From: Paracoccus methylovorus
GTDB lineage: Bacteria > Pseudomonadota > Alphaproteobacteria > Rhodobacterales > Rhodobacteraceae
Reading direction: 5' to 3'
Length of the DNA: 64,000 nucleotides
Assembly: GCF_016919705.1 (NCBI RefSeq)
Contig: NZ_CP070371.1
Span: forward strand, 1,207,501-1,271,500
In this document: piece by piece, positions 1 to 9,736 of the stretch
Layout of the letters: the number at the start of each line of letters is the position of its first letter
How positions within the stretch are numbered: position 1 is the stretch's first letter
Translations under genes and position numbers: made by a program
The notes under the pieces: generated by a model
The model's database searches: none
What the model was told of the DNA's origin: nothing
The model's input: only the letters and a program-made list of their open reading frames with translations

Positions 1-1416
1 ACCACATCAGCACCTTCCAAAACCGCCCTTGTCGTGCTGGGTATGTGCCAGTCAGGCACGACCGTCTTGTCTGGCGTTCTTGGTCATCTCGGGGCGGCCT
101 TGCCACAGCATCTGATGACTTCGGCCGAGATGGGTATAAACGAGGGCGCTGAAATAAACAGGCTCGCTGGGCTAAACGAACGCCTGCTCCAGCAGGTGGG
201 TTTTACACGAGGGGATCTGCTCCATTTTCCGTCCGAATGGTTTGACAGTTCCGATGCCGCTGATCTGCTGAACGAGGCGGTTGAGCTCCTCACCGCAGAA
301 TACGGCGATGCCTCGATGTTTGTAATTAACGATCCGCAAATCTGCCGGTTGATGCCTTTCTGGCGCGCGGCCCTGAACCGCTTTGGTGCCCGTACTTTAG
401 TTGTGCATAACCACAATACGGCCAAAAGGGTCGCAGAATCGTTGAATCGTTGTAAAGGCTACGAGACAGAATTTGGTTTGGCCTTATGGGCGCGCCATGT
501 CTTGGATGCAGAGGCGGAAAGCCGTGATTTTCCGCGAAGCTTTACCTGCGACGATGCGTTGCTGACCGACTGGCGTGCGACCATGCTTGGCATCGCTGCG
601 GATCTGGAAATTGATTGGCCGCGCCCGGTGGAAGAGGTGGCGCCCGATATAGACCTATTCCTGCTGCAGCACTCTCCTGCTGTAATCACAGGGGACACCG
701 ACCACCCACCGCAACTGCCAATGCTGGCGCGGATCGATGAGATTCTGCAGGACATGAAGTCCGGTGCCGACCCTGCGAAAAACAGCGCTGAACTAGACTG
801 GTTACGCGCGGCGCTGGACGCCATAGGCCCGCTATTTGTCCCTATGGCGAACCGTGCGGAGCCCCGCGTTTGCGAAGTGCACCAATTGCGCAACCGAATT
901 GACGAGTTGCAGGCAGAGATCGCGGCCATCCAAGCCGACTACAGGCTTTTGTCCGAACAGTTCTGTGCAGCGACAGACAAAGCGGCTCGGGCGACGCAGA
1001 GCGTTGCGAACCGGGATGCCGAGATTGGCAACCTGTCCCAACAGTTGCTATCGGTTAATCGGCAGCTACATGTCGCGTCAGCTCAGTTGCGCCAGTTCGC
1101 AAAGCAGCAAGCGCTTGAAATACCTGGACGGATCGATCTTGCAGTTGCATTGAACGACCCAACCGCACTGCTTGACCAACTGCCGCAACTCCGCGAGCGG
1201 GTCGAAAATGCGACTGCAGCATTTGAGGCTCAGCGCGAGCAGTTGTGCGAGAGAATCGAACATTTGGAAAAGCAGGAAGCGGAGTTGACGGCTAAATATA
1301 ACGACGCTCTGGAATGGGGCTTGCGGCGCGAGGCCGAGTTGTTGTCCAGCGCGTCGTGGCGGGTCACGGCACCGTTGCGCGCGCTATCACGCGCGGTACG
1401 GCGTCTGCGGCGTTGA
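1..1416 (+). CDS. Sulfotransferase-like protein with C-terminal coiled coil (5' end outside window)
   Basis: The frame is open from base 1, so the true start probably lies upstream. About 471 residues are visible. Near the N-terminus is a glycine-rich loop (GMCQSGTTVLSGVLG) matching the 5'-phosphosulfate-binding loop of sulfotransferases (GxxxSGTT). The middle is globular. From about residue 285 the protein becomes a long Gln/Leu/Glu-rich coiled coil and ends in SWRVTAPLRALSRAVRRLRR, a tail often seen on bacterial glycan-modifying proteins. Known of the family: sulfate transfer from PAPS to a carbohydrate or other acceptor. Inference: modification or assembly of a surface polysaccharide. The next gene is on the opposite strand, so no operon partner is visible. 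The family call is moderate, and the substrate unknown. Confidence 0.55.
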   Translation, partial: TTSAPSKTALVVLGMCQSGTTVLSGVLGHLGAALPQHLMTSAEMGINEGAEINRLAGLNERLLQQVGFTRGDLLHFPSEWFDSSDAADLLNEAVELLTAEYGDASMFVINDPQICRLMPFWRAALNRFGARTLVVHNHNTAKRVAESLNRCKGYETEFGLALWARHVLDAEAESRDFPRSFTCDDALLTDWRATMLGIAADLEIDWPRPVEEVAPDIDLFLLQHSPAVITGDTDHPPQLPMLARIDEILQDMKSGADPAKNSAELDWLRAALDAIGPLFVPMANRAEPRVCEVHQLRNRIDELQAEIAAIQADYRLLSEQFCAATDKAARATQSVANRDAEIGNLSQQLLSVNRQLHVASAQLRQFAKQQALEIPGRIDLAVALNDPTALLDQLPQLRERVENATAAFEAQREQLCERIEHLEKQEAELTAKYNDALEWGLRREAELLSSASWRVTAPLRALSRAVRRLRR

Positions 1417-1539
1417 TCCGCCATCATTCTGGGACGCGGGCGTTCGATATAGGCCGGGTCCACCCGGCAAAGAGCAAGCTGTTCAGTTCCTGCTCATCGC
1501 GGTCCGACGGGACAGAGCTTCCGCTTCCCCTCCCGGCGA

Positions 1540-2400
1540 TCAGGAAGCAGGCAACGCAAAGGGATTGAAGCCGCTGCGGCCATGACCCTCGGATCGAGCG
1601 GCGTCATCAAGCACAAGGCTGGCCAGATCATCGGCGACCACCTCGGCGTCAGAGTCGCGTTCCAGGCTGATCACCTTCAGGTAGCTGCCGCAGGCAGAGC
1701 AAGCCTCGGCACGGATCGCGGCCTCGGGGGTATCGAAGCTAAGATAATCCAACCGGGTGGAATCCCCGCAGTTCGAACATTTTGCCCGAACCATATGCCA
1801 TTCGCATTCGCACAGGGCGCAGTGCAGATAGCGCAGGCCCTGACAGTCGCCGGTATGGATCACGCTGGCAACCGGGGCAGCGCCGCAGACTGGGCAATCG
1901 GCAGGCTCTTCCTGCGCTGCTTCCGGTAAAGAGGCAGAACGCGCAGCAAGCGAAATCTCAACTGACAGCGCCGCCCAAAGAAAGGGGGCCAGCGCCGGAT
2001 CGGTGGCATCGAACCGGCCCTCCGCCATGGCAAGCGCAGCCTTGCGCCGAGTTGCCTCGGGCATCTGCATCAGCTTGGCCAGATGCGGCGCGACCTGGGC
2101 CGAGACTCCGGGGGTCAGATGGGCAATCATCCGGTCCAGAATTGTGGGCCAGCCACCATTCTGCGCCAGCGCGACGGGATCAACCGGGCCGGCGGCCGGC
2201 GCATCGGTCAGGCAAGCTTCCTGCGCTTCGGCGATATCGGCGGCGAGCATCAGATAGGCCGACAACTCATGCCCATCGGCCAGCGCACGCAGACGGGCCG
2301 CGCGCGCAGCATAAAGGGTTGCCAGATCGGGGCGCAGCACCGGGGTGAAATGGCGGCTGGCAGCCTCGGGCGGGACTGAGGGGCGCAGGTCCTGGCTCAT
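1540..2400 (-). CDS. fdhE: Formate dehydrogenase accessory protein FdhE
   Basis: 286 residues, the usual FdhE size. The C-terminal third carries a rubredoxin-like cysteine cluster in CxxC pairs: CPVC, CALC, CSNC and CSAC. FdhE is a cytoplasmic maturation factor needed for activity of respiratory Tat-exported formate dehydrogenases. It is the last gene of the fdoG-fdoH-fdoI-fdhE unit. Its ATG overlaps the stop of the cytochrome b gene in an ATGA arrangement, which suggests translational coupling. About 120 bases separate its stop from the convergent sulfotransferase-like gene. Confidence 0.93.
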   Translation of the reverse strand: MSQDLRPSVPPEAASRHFTPVLRPDLATLYAARAARLRALADGHELSAYLMLAADIAEAQEACLTDAPAAGPVDPVALAQNGGWPTILDRMIAHLTPGVSAQVAPHLAKLMQMPEATRRKAALAMAEGRFDATDPALAPFLWAALSVEISLAARSASLPEAAQEEPADCPVCGAAPVASVIHTGDCQGLRYLHCALCECEWHMVRAKCSNCGDSTRLDYLSFDTPEAAIRAEACSACGSYLKVISLERDSDAEVVADDLASLVLDDAARSEGHGRSGFNPFALPAS

Positions 2401-3050
2401 GATCTTCCCTTGCCGGCTTCTGCCTTTTTTACCTCAAGCTCATCCGCCCAACGATCATGATGCTGGCGAGCCCATGTTTTCGAGACATAGCCCGTCACCA
2501 TGCCGCTGACCGCGCCGCGCACCCAGATCGCCAGATAGATATGGCCCAGGATCAACAGGATCAGGCCAATCCCCGCGATGGAATGGGCAAGGATCGCCAG
2601 CCTGATCACCGAGATAGGGAAATATTCCGAGAAATAGGCCCGCCACATGATCAGCCCGGAAATCAGCAGCACCACGATCGAGGCCATAATCAGCCAGAAC
2701 AGCACCTTTTGACCAGCATTGTATTTGCCGATCCGCAGCGGCTGTGTGTGATCCTTCAGCACCACCCCCTTGATATTGCGCAACCAGATGACGTCGGTTT
2801 TCTCGGGAAGGTTATACCTGACAAACCTGACGAACATGAAGCAAAGCCCGACGAATACCGCAATCCCCAGAAAGGGATGCAGGATACGCGCCATTTGCGG
2901 AGAGCCCAGCAATCCCGACATCCACGAAAATGTCGGAAAGAACCATGAAATCCCTGAAGTGGCGGCCAGAAAGAAACACAACACGATCATCCAGTGGCAA
3001 AGCCGCTCGGCGAATTTTGTGCGCAGGATTTGGTCTTGTTTACGCTGCAT
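2397..3050 (-). CDS. fdoI: Formate dehydrogenase cytochrome b556 (gamma) subunit
   Basis: 217 residues with about four hydrophobic segments, typical of FdnI/FdoI. The N-terminus has the family-like stretch [22 protein letters not shown], in which the histidine is a likely haem b ligand; another His-containing segment ([14 protein letters not shown]) lies near the C-terminus. The subunit anchors formate dehydrogenase in the inner membrane and passes electrons from the beta subunit to quinone. It sits between fdoH (14-base gap) and fdhE (4-base overlap). A GAGGG ribosome site lies about 8 bases before the ATG. Confidence 0.92.
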   Translation of the reverse strand: MQRKQDQILRTKFAERLCHWMIVLCFFLAATSGISWFFPTFSWMSGLLGSPQMARILHPFLGIAVFVGLCFMFVRFVRYNLPEKTDVIWLRNIKGVVLKDHTQPLRIGKYNAGQKVLFWLIMASIVVLLISGLIMWRAYFSEYFPISVIRLAILAHSIAGIGLILLILGHIYLAIWVRGAVSGMVTGYVSKTWARQHHDRWADELEVKKAEAGKGRS

Positions 3051-3064
3051 GGTGATACCCTCGC

Positions 3065-3994
3065 TTATTCGGCCGTATGGCGGCTTTGCGTTTCGGCCTT
3101 GTCGCCGGACTGCTTGGCATCGCCTTGGGGGTGGTCGCCTTCGTCAACGTCATTCGGGCCAACGCCGATGAAATGCACGGCCATCCCAGCCACCGCCACG
3201 GCACCCGCAACCGCGGCCACGGGTTTCAGCACGTCCTTCCAGCCCTCGACGACACCGCTGATCTTGGGGTCTTTGGGCAGACCCGCATAACGCTCGGGGT
3301 CGTCGGCGTGTTGCAGCACATACATGACGTGGGTGCCGCCCACGCCCTGCGGGTCGTAAAGACCGGCATTCTCATAGCCGCGTTCGTTCAGCTCGGCGAC
3401 ACGGGTCGCGGCCAGATCCTTCATCTCCTGCTTCGATCCAAAGGCGATGGCACCGGTCGGGCAGGTCTTGGCGCAGGCAGGCGACTGACCTACCGCAAGC
3501 CGATCCGAACACAGCGTGCATTTATAGGCCTTGTTGTCGACCTTCGAGATACGCGGCACGTCGAACGGACAGCCCGCGACGCAATAGCCGCAGCCAACGC
3601 AAAGGTCGGATTGGAAATCCACCACGCCGTTGGCGTATTGCACGATCGCGCCGGGGATCGGGCAGGCCTTGAGGCAACCCGGGTCCTCGCAATGCATGCA
3701 GCCGTCCTTGCGGATCAGCCATTCCAGCTTGCCGGCCTCATCTTCATGTTCGGTAAAGCGCATCAGCGTCCAGCTGTCCGGCGACAGGTCGCGCGGGTTG
3801 TCGTAAACGCCGACGTTTTCCTGCACCTCGCCGCGCAGGTCGTTCCATTCGTTGCAGGCGCTCTGACAGGCCTTGCAACCGATGCAGATCGACACGTCGA
3901 TCAGCTTGGCGACCTCCATCTGGTGGTCGCGCACCTGCGGTGGAGGAGTGGCTGCACTGGTGGCCGAGCGGCGGAGGATGTTTTGCGAATTCAT
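3065..3994 (-). CDS. fdoH: Formate dehydrogenase iron-sulfur (beta) subunit
   Basis: 309 residues. Four ferredoxin-type cysteine groups are visible: [11 protein letters not shown] (near residue 36), [26 protein letters not shown] and [21 protein letters not shown], giving the expected four [4Fe-4S] clusters. A C-terminal membrane helix (about residues 260-280, [20 protein letters not shown]) anchors it, followed by a polar tail. It carries electrons from the catalytic subunit to the cytochrome b. The ATG overlaps the fdoG stop (ATGA), and a GAGGAGG ribosome site lies 8 bases upstream. Confidence 0.95.
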   Translation of the reverse strand: MNSQNILRRSATSAATPPPQVRDHQMEVAKLIDVSICIGCKACQSACNEWNDLRGEVQENVGVYDNPRDLSPDSWTLMRFTEHEDEAGKLEWLIRKDGCMHCEDPGCLKACPIPGAIVQYANGVVDFQSDLCVGCGYCVAGCPFDVPRISKVDNKAYKCTLCSDRLAVGQSPACAKTCPTGAIAFGSKQEMKDLAATRVAELNERGYENAGLYDPQGVGGTHVMYVLQHADDPERYAGLPKDPKISGVVEGWKDVLKPVAAVAGAVAVAGMAVHFIGVGPNDVDEGDHPQGDAKQSGDKAETQSRHTAE

Positions 3995-6900
3995 GCCAGC
4001 GCCTCCTCAAGCTTTTCGACGTTGACCAGGAACGCCTTGAATTCGGGAGTTTGCGAGTTGGCATCACCCACGCCCGGGGCCAGCGTATTGGCCAGATAGC
4101 CCTTGCGGGTCGCGCCCTCGAAACCCCAATGGCAGGGAATGCCGATCTGCTCTACCTCTTGGCCCGCGACATTCAGAGTGCGCATCCGTTTCGTCACCAC
4201 GGCCTTGGCGGTGATATAGCCGCGCTTGGTCGTGATCTTGACCGTGTCGCCATGGCCAATACCTTTTTCATCAGCCAGCTTTTCGCCGATCTCGATGAAC
4301 TGTTCAGGTTGCAGCATGGCGTTCAGATGGCTGTGCTTGGTCCAGTGACGGAACAGTTCCGTCACCGAATAGGTCGTCGCGACATAAGGATAGTCATGCC
4401 GGTTGCCCATCCGCTGCGCATCGTTCTGGAAGATGCGGGCGGTCGGGTTATGGGTCACCGTTTCATGCAGCGGGTTTTTGGCGATGGGGCTTTCGACCGG
4501 CTCGTAATGCTCGGGGAAAGGCCCGTCGTTCATACCCTTTTCCGAAAACAGCCGCGCCATGCCTTCGGGCAACATGATGAAGGGCGCGGCGGGCGCACCG
4601 GGCGGGATATTCGCCGGAAAATCCGGGATGTCCGAGCCGGTCCATTTCTCGCCATTCCAATGCAGGATCTGCCGCTGCGGGTCCCACGGCCTGCCGTCCA
4701 TATCCATCGAGGCACGGTTGTAAAGGATGCGCCGGTTCGCGGGCCAGGAAAAAGCCCAGCCGGGGGTATTGCCAAGGCCGGTATCGGTATTGTCCCGATT
4801 GGCCATCTGGTTGCCCTTGTCGGTCCAGGATCCGGCAAAGATCCAGCAGAAGCTTTGCGTCGTGCCGTCATCACGAAGCTGCGCGAAACTGTCGAGCAAC
4901 TGCCCCTTGCGCAGGATCTGGACGCCGTTTTCGTCGAACACGTCCTCCAGCGCATAGCCGTTGGATTCCTTGGCCATTTCCTCGGGATGGGGGAAGGACG
5001 GATCGTGATAGGTGTCCTCATCCCAGGTCATATGCAGGACCTGTTCGGGGCAGGCGCCGCCCTCGGTCTCGTAAAGCCGGCGCAGCTCCATCATGATGTC
5101 GCCAAGGATTTTCGGGTCGTGACGCGCCTCGCCCGGGGGTTCCTGACCCGCTTGGTGCCATTGCAGCCAACGGCCCGAATTGACGATGGCGCCATCCTCT
5201 TCGGCAAAGCAGTTCGAGGGCAGACGGAACACCTCGGTCATGATCTCTTCGGTCTTGACGTCGTTGAAGCGGCCCTCATCGCGCCAGAAGTTCGAGGTTT
5301 CCGTCGTCAGCGGGTCGATCACGACAAGGAATTTCAGCTTGGACAGCGCCTGCGAGGTCTTGTTCTTGTCCGGCATCGCCGCCAGCGGGTTGAAGCCCTG
5401 CGCGATATAGCCGTTGACCTGACCTTCATACATCATGTCGAAATGGGCCAGCATGTCATAGCTGCGGTCCCATTTCGGCAGCAGGTCAAAGGCGAAATCA
5501 TTTTCGCGGGTTGCATGCTTGCCATAAAGGTTCTTCAGCAAAGAGATGAAGAATTTGGGCGTGTTCTTCCAGTAATTGACCTGCCCCGGCACAATATCCT
5601 TTGGCGTCGTCTCATCCAGGTATTGCGCAAGCGTCTGCTGGCTGTCCGAAGGCAGGTTCATATAGCCCGGCACCCGCAGCGACAGCAGACCCAGATCGGT
5701 GTAGCCCTGAATGTTGGAATGGCCCCGCAACGCGTTCACGCCGCCGCCCGCCATGCCGAGATTGCCCAGAAGCAGCTGGATCATCGCCGCGCCACGGATG
5801 ATCTGCGCGCCCCCGGTGTGGTGGGTCCAGCCCAGTGCATAAAGCCATGTCATGGTCCGGTCGCGGGCCGAACACGACCCGATGATCTCAGCGATTTTCA
5901 GGAAATCCTCGCGCTTCACACCGGTGATTTTCTCGACCACTTCCGGCGTATAGCGGTCCACATGCTTTTTCAGCAATTGCAGGACCGAACGCGGATGCGT
6001 CATCGAGGGATCGCGCAGGGCGTTGCCCTCGGCATCACGCTCATAGGTCCAGCTGGACTTGTCATAGATACCCGTCTTGGGATCGAAGCCCGAGAACAGG
6101 CCTTCGTCAAACCCGAAATCCTCCCGCACGATCAGCGAGGCGTTGGTATAGTCGCGCACATATTCGTGCTGGATCTGATCGGTCTCCAGCAGATAGCGCA
6201 CCATCCCCATCAGAAATGCCGCATCAGACCCCGCGCGGATCGGCGAAAAGATATCAGCCACGGCAGCAGTGCGGTTGAAACGCGGATCGATGACGATAAC
6301 CTTGGCCTTGTTCTTGATCTTGGCCTCGATCACCCATTTGAAACCGACCGGATGGGCCTCGGCCGGGTTACCACCCATGACGATGACGACATTGGCGTTC
6401 TTGATATCAACCCAATGATTGGTCATCGCGCCGCGCCCGAAACTGGGGGCAAGGGCCGCAACCGTCGGCCCGTGGCACAGCCGCGCCTGGCAGTCCAGAC
6501 CCAGCATCCCCAAGGCACGGGCAAATTTGAAATCCAGCACACCGGTTTCGTTCGACGTCGCCGAAGAAGCCAGCATCCCCGAGGACAGCCAGCGGTTCAC
6601 CAACTGCCCCTTTTCATTGCGTTCGATGAAGTTCGCGTCGCGGTCGTCCTTTAGCAGTCGGGCGATGCGTTTGGTGGCCTCGTCCCAACTGATGCGGACC
6701 CACTCTTTCGATCCCGGCGCGCGATATTCTGGGTGGGTCAGGCGGCCCTTGGAGTGGATCATGTCGATCAGACCCGCGCCCTTGGGACACAAGGAGCCAC
6801 GGCTGACCGGATGATCGGGGTCGCCTTCGATATGGAAAATACGCGGCTTAGCATTCTTGGCGCCGTCGCCCAGCGAATACATCAGGATGCCGCAGCCGAC

Positions 6901-7083
6901 TGAGCAATAGGTGCAGTTGTTGCGAATTTCCTTGGCGCGCAACAGCTTAAAGGGGCGAACTGCGGCCGAAACCTGCGCCTCGGCAGTCGAAAGCCCCAGC
7001 GCCGAGGCCGACAGTGAAGCCGCCCCCATGCCGAGGATCTGTAAAAACCGCCGTCTTCCAAGTTTCATCCCGGTGCCATCCAT
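3991..7083 (-). CDS. fdoG: Formate dehydrogenase catalytic (alpha) subunit, Tat-exported, cysteine form
   Basis: Molybdenum- or tungsten-bis-MGD enzyme oxidising formate to CO2 in the periplasm. The ATG at 7083 was chosen because GGGGAG lies 10 bases upstream; the frame is open to 7191. The start gives 1030 residues against 1015 for E. coli FdnG. The N-terminus carries a twin-arginine signal ([10 protein letters not shown]) followed by a hydrophobic stretch. The [4Fe-4S] ligands are C57, C60, C64 and C99. At residue 203 the sequence reads RLCHGPT where E. coli FdnG has selenocysteine (VUHGPT), so this is a cysteine homologue needing no selenium machinery. The conserved block [15 protein letters not shown] follows. 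It is the first gene of the fdo operon. Confidence 0.95.
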   Translation of the reverse strand: MDGTGMKLGRRRFLQILGMGAASLSASALGLSTAEAQVSAAVRPFKLLRAKEIRNNCTYCSVGCGILMYSLGDGAKNAKPRIFHIEGDPDHPVSRGSLCPKGAGLIDMIHSKGRLTHPEYRAPGSKEWVRISWDEATKRIARLLKDDRDANFIERNEKGQLVNRWLSSGMLASSATSNETGVLDFKFARALGMLGLDCQARLCHGPTVAALAPSFGRGAMTNHWVDIKNANVVIVMGGNPAEAHPVGFKWVIEAKIKNKAKVIVIDPRFNRTAAVADIFSPIRAGSDAAFLMGMVRYLLETDQIQHEYVRDYTNASLIVREDFGFDEGLFSGFDPKTGIYDKSSWTYERDAEGNALRDPSMTHPRSVLQLLKKHVDRYTPEVVEKITGVKREDFLKIAEIIGSCSARDRTMTWLYALGWTHHTGGAQIIRGAAMIQLLLGNLGMAGGGVNALRGHSNIQGYTDLGLLSLRVPGYMNLPSDSQQTLAQYLDETTPKDIVPGQVNYWKNTPKFFISLLKNLYGKHATRENDFAFDLLPKWDRSYDMLAHFDMMYEGQVNGYIAQGFNPLAAMPDKNKTSQALSKLKFLVVIDPLTTETSNFWRDEGRFNDVKTEEIMTEVFRLPSNCFAEEDGAIVNSGRWLQWHQAGQEPPGEARHDPKILGDIMMELRRLYETEGGACPEQVLHMTWDEDTYHDPSFPHPEEMAKESNGYALEDVFDENGVQILRKGQLLDSFAQLRDDGTTQSFCWIFAGSWTDKGNQMANRDNTDTGLGNTPGWAFSWPANRRILYNRASMDMDGRPWDPQRQILHWNGEKWTGSDIPDFPANIPPGAPAAPFIMLPEGMARLFSEKGMNDGPFPEHYEPVESPIAKNPLHETVTHNPTARIFQNDAQRMGNRHDYPYVATTYSVTELFRHWTKHSHLNAMLQPEQFIEIGEKLADEKGIGHGDTVKITTKRGYITAKAVVTKRMRTLNVAGQEVEQIGIPCHWGFEGATRKGYLANTLAPGVGDANSQTPEFKAFLVNVEKLEEALA

Positions 7084-7273
7084 GGTGCCAGCTCTCCCCT
7101 GAAGTCTTGCCATTGTGTGCCGTCGCACACCGAGCATCTCCGGGACGTAGCCGCGCCAAAGCGGTTCAGGCAAGCCGCATGGGCCCGCCATTTCAGCAGG
7201 CCAGCGGCAAAAACCGACACTTCATGGAGTAGGAAATTTTGATTGTTTTACTTAGGATTATCAATCCATTGCA

Positions 7274-7315
7274 AGATAAGGAATTAAAATCCCCATATGT
7301 GTTGATTATTATCAA
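7274..7315 (-). promoter_or_regulatory. FNR-type box and -10 element of the fdo operon
   Basis: A perfect FNR-type site, TTGATTATTATCAA (TTGAT-N4-ATCAA), lies at 7302-7315. Reading toward fdoG, the hexamer TTATCT at 7279-7274 is centred 32 bases from the box centre. That is the spacing of a class II FNR promoter with the activator at -41.5. Transcription would start near 7267, leaving an untranslated leader of about 184 bases. In the other direction no matching -10 is seen, so the site is assigned to fdo. The regulator (FnrP, Nnr or another family member) is not in the window. Confidence 0.65.
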
Positions 7316-7437
7316 ATAGGTATTGCATATCAATGAAACGTGACGACCCAGCCGAGGCCATCTTCCGTCGGGCGGAAAGGATAATGATGCCGCACACGCC
7401 GTATCGCCGACATGAAACCGCCCGATTCGGGATCAAG

Positions 7438-7463
7438 ACGATATGTTTATATAAACATATCGT
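7438..7463. promoter_or_regulatory. Perfect 26-bp palindrome in the fdo-lysR divergent region
   Basis: Half-site ACGATATGTTTAT is followed directly by its exact reverse complement with no spacer, centred between 7450 and 7451. It lies 45 bases before the LysR ATG at 7509 and about 120 bases from the FNR box. This is far longer than chance would give and looks like an operator for a dimeric or tetrameric regulator. The even-length symmetry gives T-N12-A rather than the usual LysR T-N11-A, so the LysR neighbour is a candidate but not a proven binder. Confidence 0.55.
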
Positions 7464-7508
7464 GCTTCTCATATCCGCGATATTCGACTGGCACAAGGGG
7501 GGTGCGAC

Positions 7509-8393
7509 ATGCTGATCCGCCATCTGGATTTCTTCATCACGCTGACCGAGGAACAGCATTTCGGCCGCGCGGCCGAACTGTGCGGGGTCAGTCAGCCGGC
7601 GCTGTCATTGGCAATCCGCAAGCTGGAAGAGGACCTGGGCGCGACATTGGTATTGCGAGGCAAACGCTTCATGGGCCTGACCGCCGAGGGGCAAAAGGTC
7701 ATGACATGGGGCCGCCAGATCCTTGCCGATTATGGCCACCTGCGCGACGATCTGGTCGGTCGGCGCAAGGGCGGGTTGACCGGGCGGTTGCGTCTGGGCG
7801 TCATCGCCCCGGCCATGCCTCTGGTCCCCCTGATCTCGACCCGGTTCGAGGCCCGCAACCCGATGGCCCGCATCGCGATACAACTGATGTCGCCGCCCGA
7901 AATCGCCACCGGTATCCGCCAGTTCGACCTGGATGGCGGGTTCACTTGGCTTGAAGGCCGCCCACCAGCCGACATCTTCACGCAACCCTTGCGACCCGAA
8001 CACGCGTTGTTCGCCTGCCGCAAGGATCACCCCTTTGCCCCTGATCCGACCGTGCCGTGGCGTGACGCGGTGACCCAGCCGCTTTGCGTCGCCGAAGGTG
8101 ACATCGCAGCCCATCTCGAAGCCCGCAATATCCGTCCCGCAATCACCTGCGCCTCTCTGGACGGGGTGCTGGCCCATCTGCGTGCGGGCCTATGGTGCGC
8201 CATTGTGCCTGCGGGTTTCGGCGCCCTACTCGCCCCTTGCGATGAGATCGTCCTGCGTGATCTGGACGACGGCGGACCTCAGAAGAAGCTGGGGATCATA
8301 CTGATGAAACGCGATCCGCAATCGCCCATGGTGCAGGCGCTGCAGGATTGTATCGCGTCCCTAAACGAAGATGGCAGCTTGGCAGCCCTTTAA
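7509..8393 (+). CDS. LysR-family transcriptional regulator next to formate dehydrogenase
   Basis: 294 residues, normal for the family. The N-terminal winged helix-turn-helix is clear: FITLTEEQHFGRAAELCGVSQPALSLAIRKLEEDLG, about residues 10-45. A periplasmic-binding-like effector domain follows. The gene is transcribed away from the fdo operon across a 425-base region holding an FNR-type box and a 26-bp palindrome. Such divergent LysR genes usually control their neighbour, and formate-responsive LysR proteins are known beside alphaproteobacterial formate dehydrogenases. The effector here is inferred, not seen. Confidence 0.85.
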   Translation: MLIRHLDFFITLTEEQHFGRAAELCGVSQPALSLAIRKLEEDLGATLVLRGKRFMGLTAEGQKVMTWGRQILADYGHLRDDLVGRRKGGLTGRLRLGVIAPAMPLVPLISTRFEARNPMARIAIQLMSPPEIATGIRQFDLDGGFTWLEGRPPADIFTQPLRPEHALFACRKDHPFAPDPTVPWRDAVTQPLCVAEGDIAAHLEARNIRPAITCASLDGVLAHLRAGLWCAIVPAGFGALLAPCDEIVLRDLDDGGPQKKLGIILMKRDPQSPMVQALQDCIASLNEDGSLAAL

Positions 8394-8485
8394 ACGGCGG
8401 CCGACCCGGCTTGTTCTTGGCTGGGCAAAATGCGAATATCGTTGGTCTGCGCCTCGGATGCCCGGTTCGGGAACAGGAGGAAAAC

Positions 8486-9736
8486 TTGCCCGCCCACAGC
8501 AGTATCGCCGCCGCCGCGCCCCGCGCGACTTCGGCCTTCACCGCCCGCCTTGCGCAAATCTCGGTCCTGATCGTCGACGACGAGCCGGGAATGCGCAATT
8601 TCATGGCCCGCATCCTTGGGCCTCAATGCCGCCGGATCGAACTGGCGGCGACTACAGGCGAGGCTGGCGACTGGCTGGCCGTCGAACATTTCGACGTGGT
8701 CGTGCTGGACAATATGCTGGGCAACAACCGCGGCCTCGATTGGCTGAAACGCCAACGCGAGCTCGGTTACGTGCCTCCGGTGGTGCTGATCTCGGCCTAT
8801 GCCGATCTGGAGGTCGCCATCGAGGCTATGCAAGCCGGCGCGGCCGACATGATCCTCAAGCCCTTCCGGTCAAACCAGTTGATGAACGCAGTGCTGCGGT
8901 CGGTCGAGCAAACTCGGCTCAGGGCGGAAAATCAGGTGCTGCGCCACGAATTGCGCCGCAATACCGATGCCAACCTGCGCCACGACCGGTTGATCGGCAC
9001 ATCTGCGGCTATCGAGGACATCCGCGCCACCGTCGCCCGCGTGGCCCCCCTGCCCTCGTCCGTGTTGCTGACAGGCGAATCCGGCACCGGCAAAGAGATC
9101 GTGGCCCGGATGATCCACGACATGTCAAACCACGCGCAGGGGCATTTCATCCCGGTGAACTGCGCCACGATGGCCGAGGACATGGTCGATTCCGAATTGT
9201 TCGGCCATATCGAGGGCGCCTTTCCCGGTGCATCGACCCATCGCGAGGGACTGTTTCTGCACGCGCAGGGTGGCACGCTGTTTCTGGACGAAATCGCCGA
9301 ATTGCCGCTGAACACGCAGGCGAAGCTGCTGCGCGTGCTGGAGGATCGCAAGATCCGCCCCTTGGGGGCCGAACGCGAACTGCCCGTCGATCTCAGGCTG
9401 ATCTTTGCCACCAATACCGATCTGGAGGCGCGCGTGGCCGAAGGGCGTTTCCGGCAGGACCTGTATTACCGCATCAATATCCTGCAACTGCGGATGCCGC
9501 CGCTCCGCGACCGGGGCGAAGACACGCTGGAACTGGCACGGCTGTTCATGCAACGGCATTCCCGCGAGCTGGGCCTGCCCGCCGTGCCATTCACGCCGGA
9601 AATCGAGGCTGCCCTGATGGCACAGCACTGGCCCGGCAATGTGCGCGAATTGCGCAACCTGATCGAGCGCGCGCTGATCCTTGGCCGGTTCCCCGCAGAT
9701 ATCCTGCCATGGCAGGACACCGCATTGCATGGCTAA
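8486..9736 (+). CDS. NtrC-family response regulator lacking the Fis DNA-binding domain
   Basis: I chose a TTG start at 8486 because a full AGGAGG lies at 8475-8480, five bases upstream; the in-frame ATG at 8348 would overlap the LysR gene. The product is 416 residues. The receiver domain (about 25-145) has acidic residues DDE and phosphoacceptor D75 (VVVLDNMLG). The AAA+ domain (about 165-400) has Walker A GESGTGKE (197-204), Walker B GGTLFLDEI (262-270) and WPGNVRELRN. The sigma-54 contact loop reads GAFPGA (244-249) instead of GAFTGA. The protein ends about 30 residues after WPGNVREL with no helix-turn-helix domain, and the kinase gene overlaps its last 8 bases. It may be non-canonical, act without sigma-54, or act without binding DNA. 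Confidence 0.85.
   Translation: MPAHSSIAAAAPRATSAFTARLAQISVLIVDDEPGMRNFMARILGPQCRRIELAATTGEAGDWLAVEHFDVVVLDNMLGNNRGLDWLKRQRELGYVPPVVLISAYADLEVAIEAMQAGAADMILKPFRSNQLMNAVLRSVEQTRLRAENQVLRHELRRNTDANLRHDRLIGTSAAIEDIRATVARVAPLPSSVLLTGESGTGKEIVARMIHDMSNHAQGHFIPVNCATMAEDMVDSELFGHIEGAFPGASTHREGLFLHAQGGTLFLDEIAELPLNTQAKLLRVLEDRKIRPLGAERELPVDLRLIFATNTDLEARVAEGRFRQDLYYRINILQLRMPPLRDRGEDTLELARLFMQRHSRELGLPAVPFTPEIEAALMAQHWPGNVRELRNLIERALILGRFPADILPWQDTALHG

Noticed and set aside
6364..6476. Selenocysteine insertion in formate dehydrogenase
   Set aside because: The active-site codon encodes cysteine (RLCHGPT); there is no in-frame UGA.
3940..6654. A very long plus-strand open frame antisense to fdoG
   Set aside because: It lies opposite a clearly recognised catalytic subunit and has no domain. 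In high-GC DNA, antisense frames of this length arise from codon bias.
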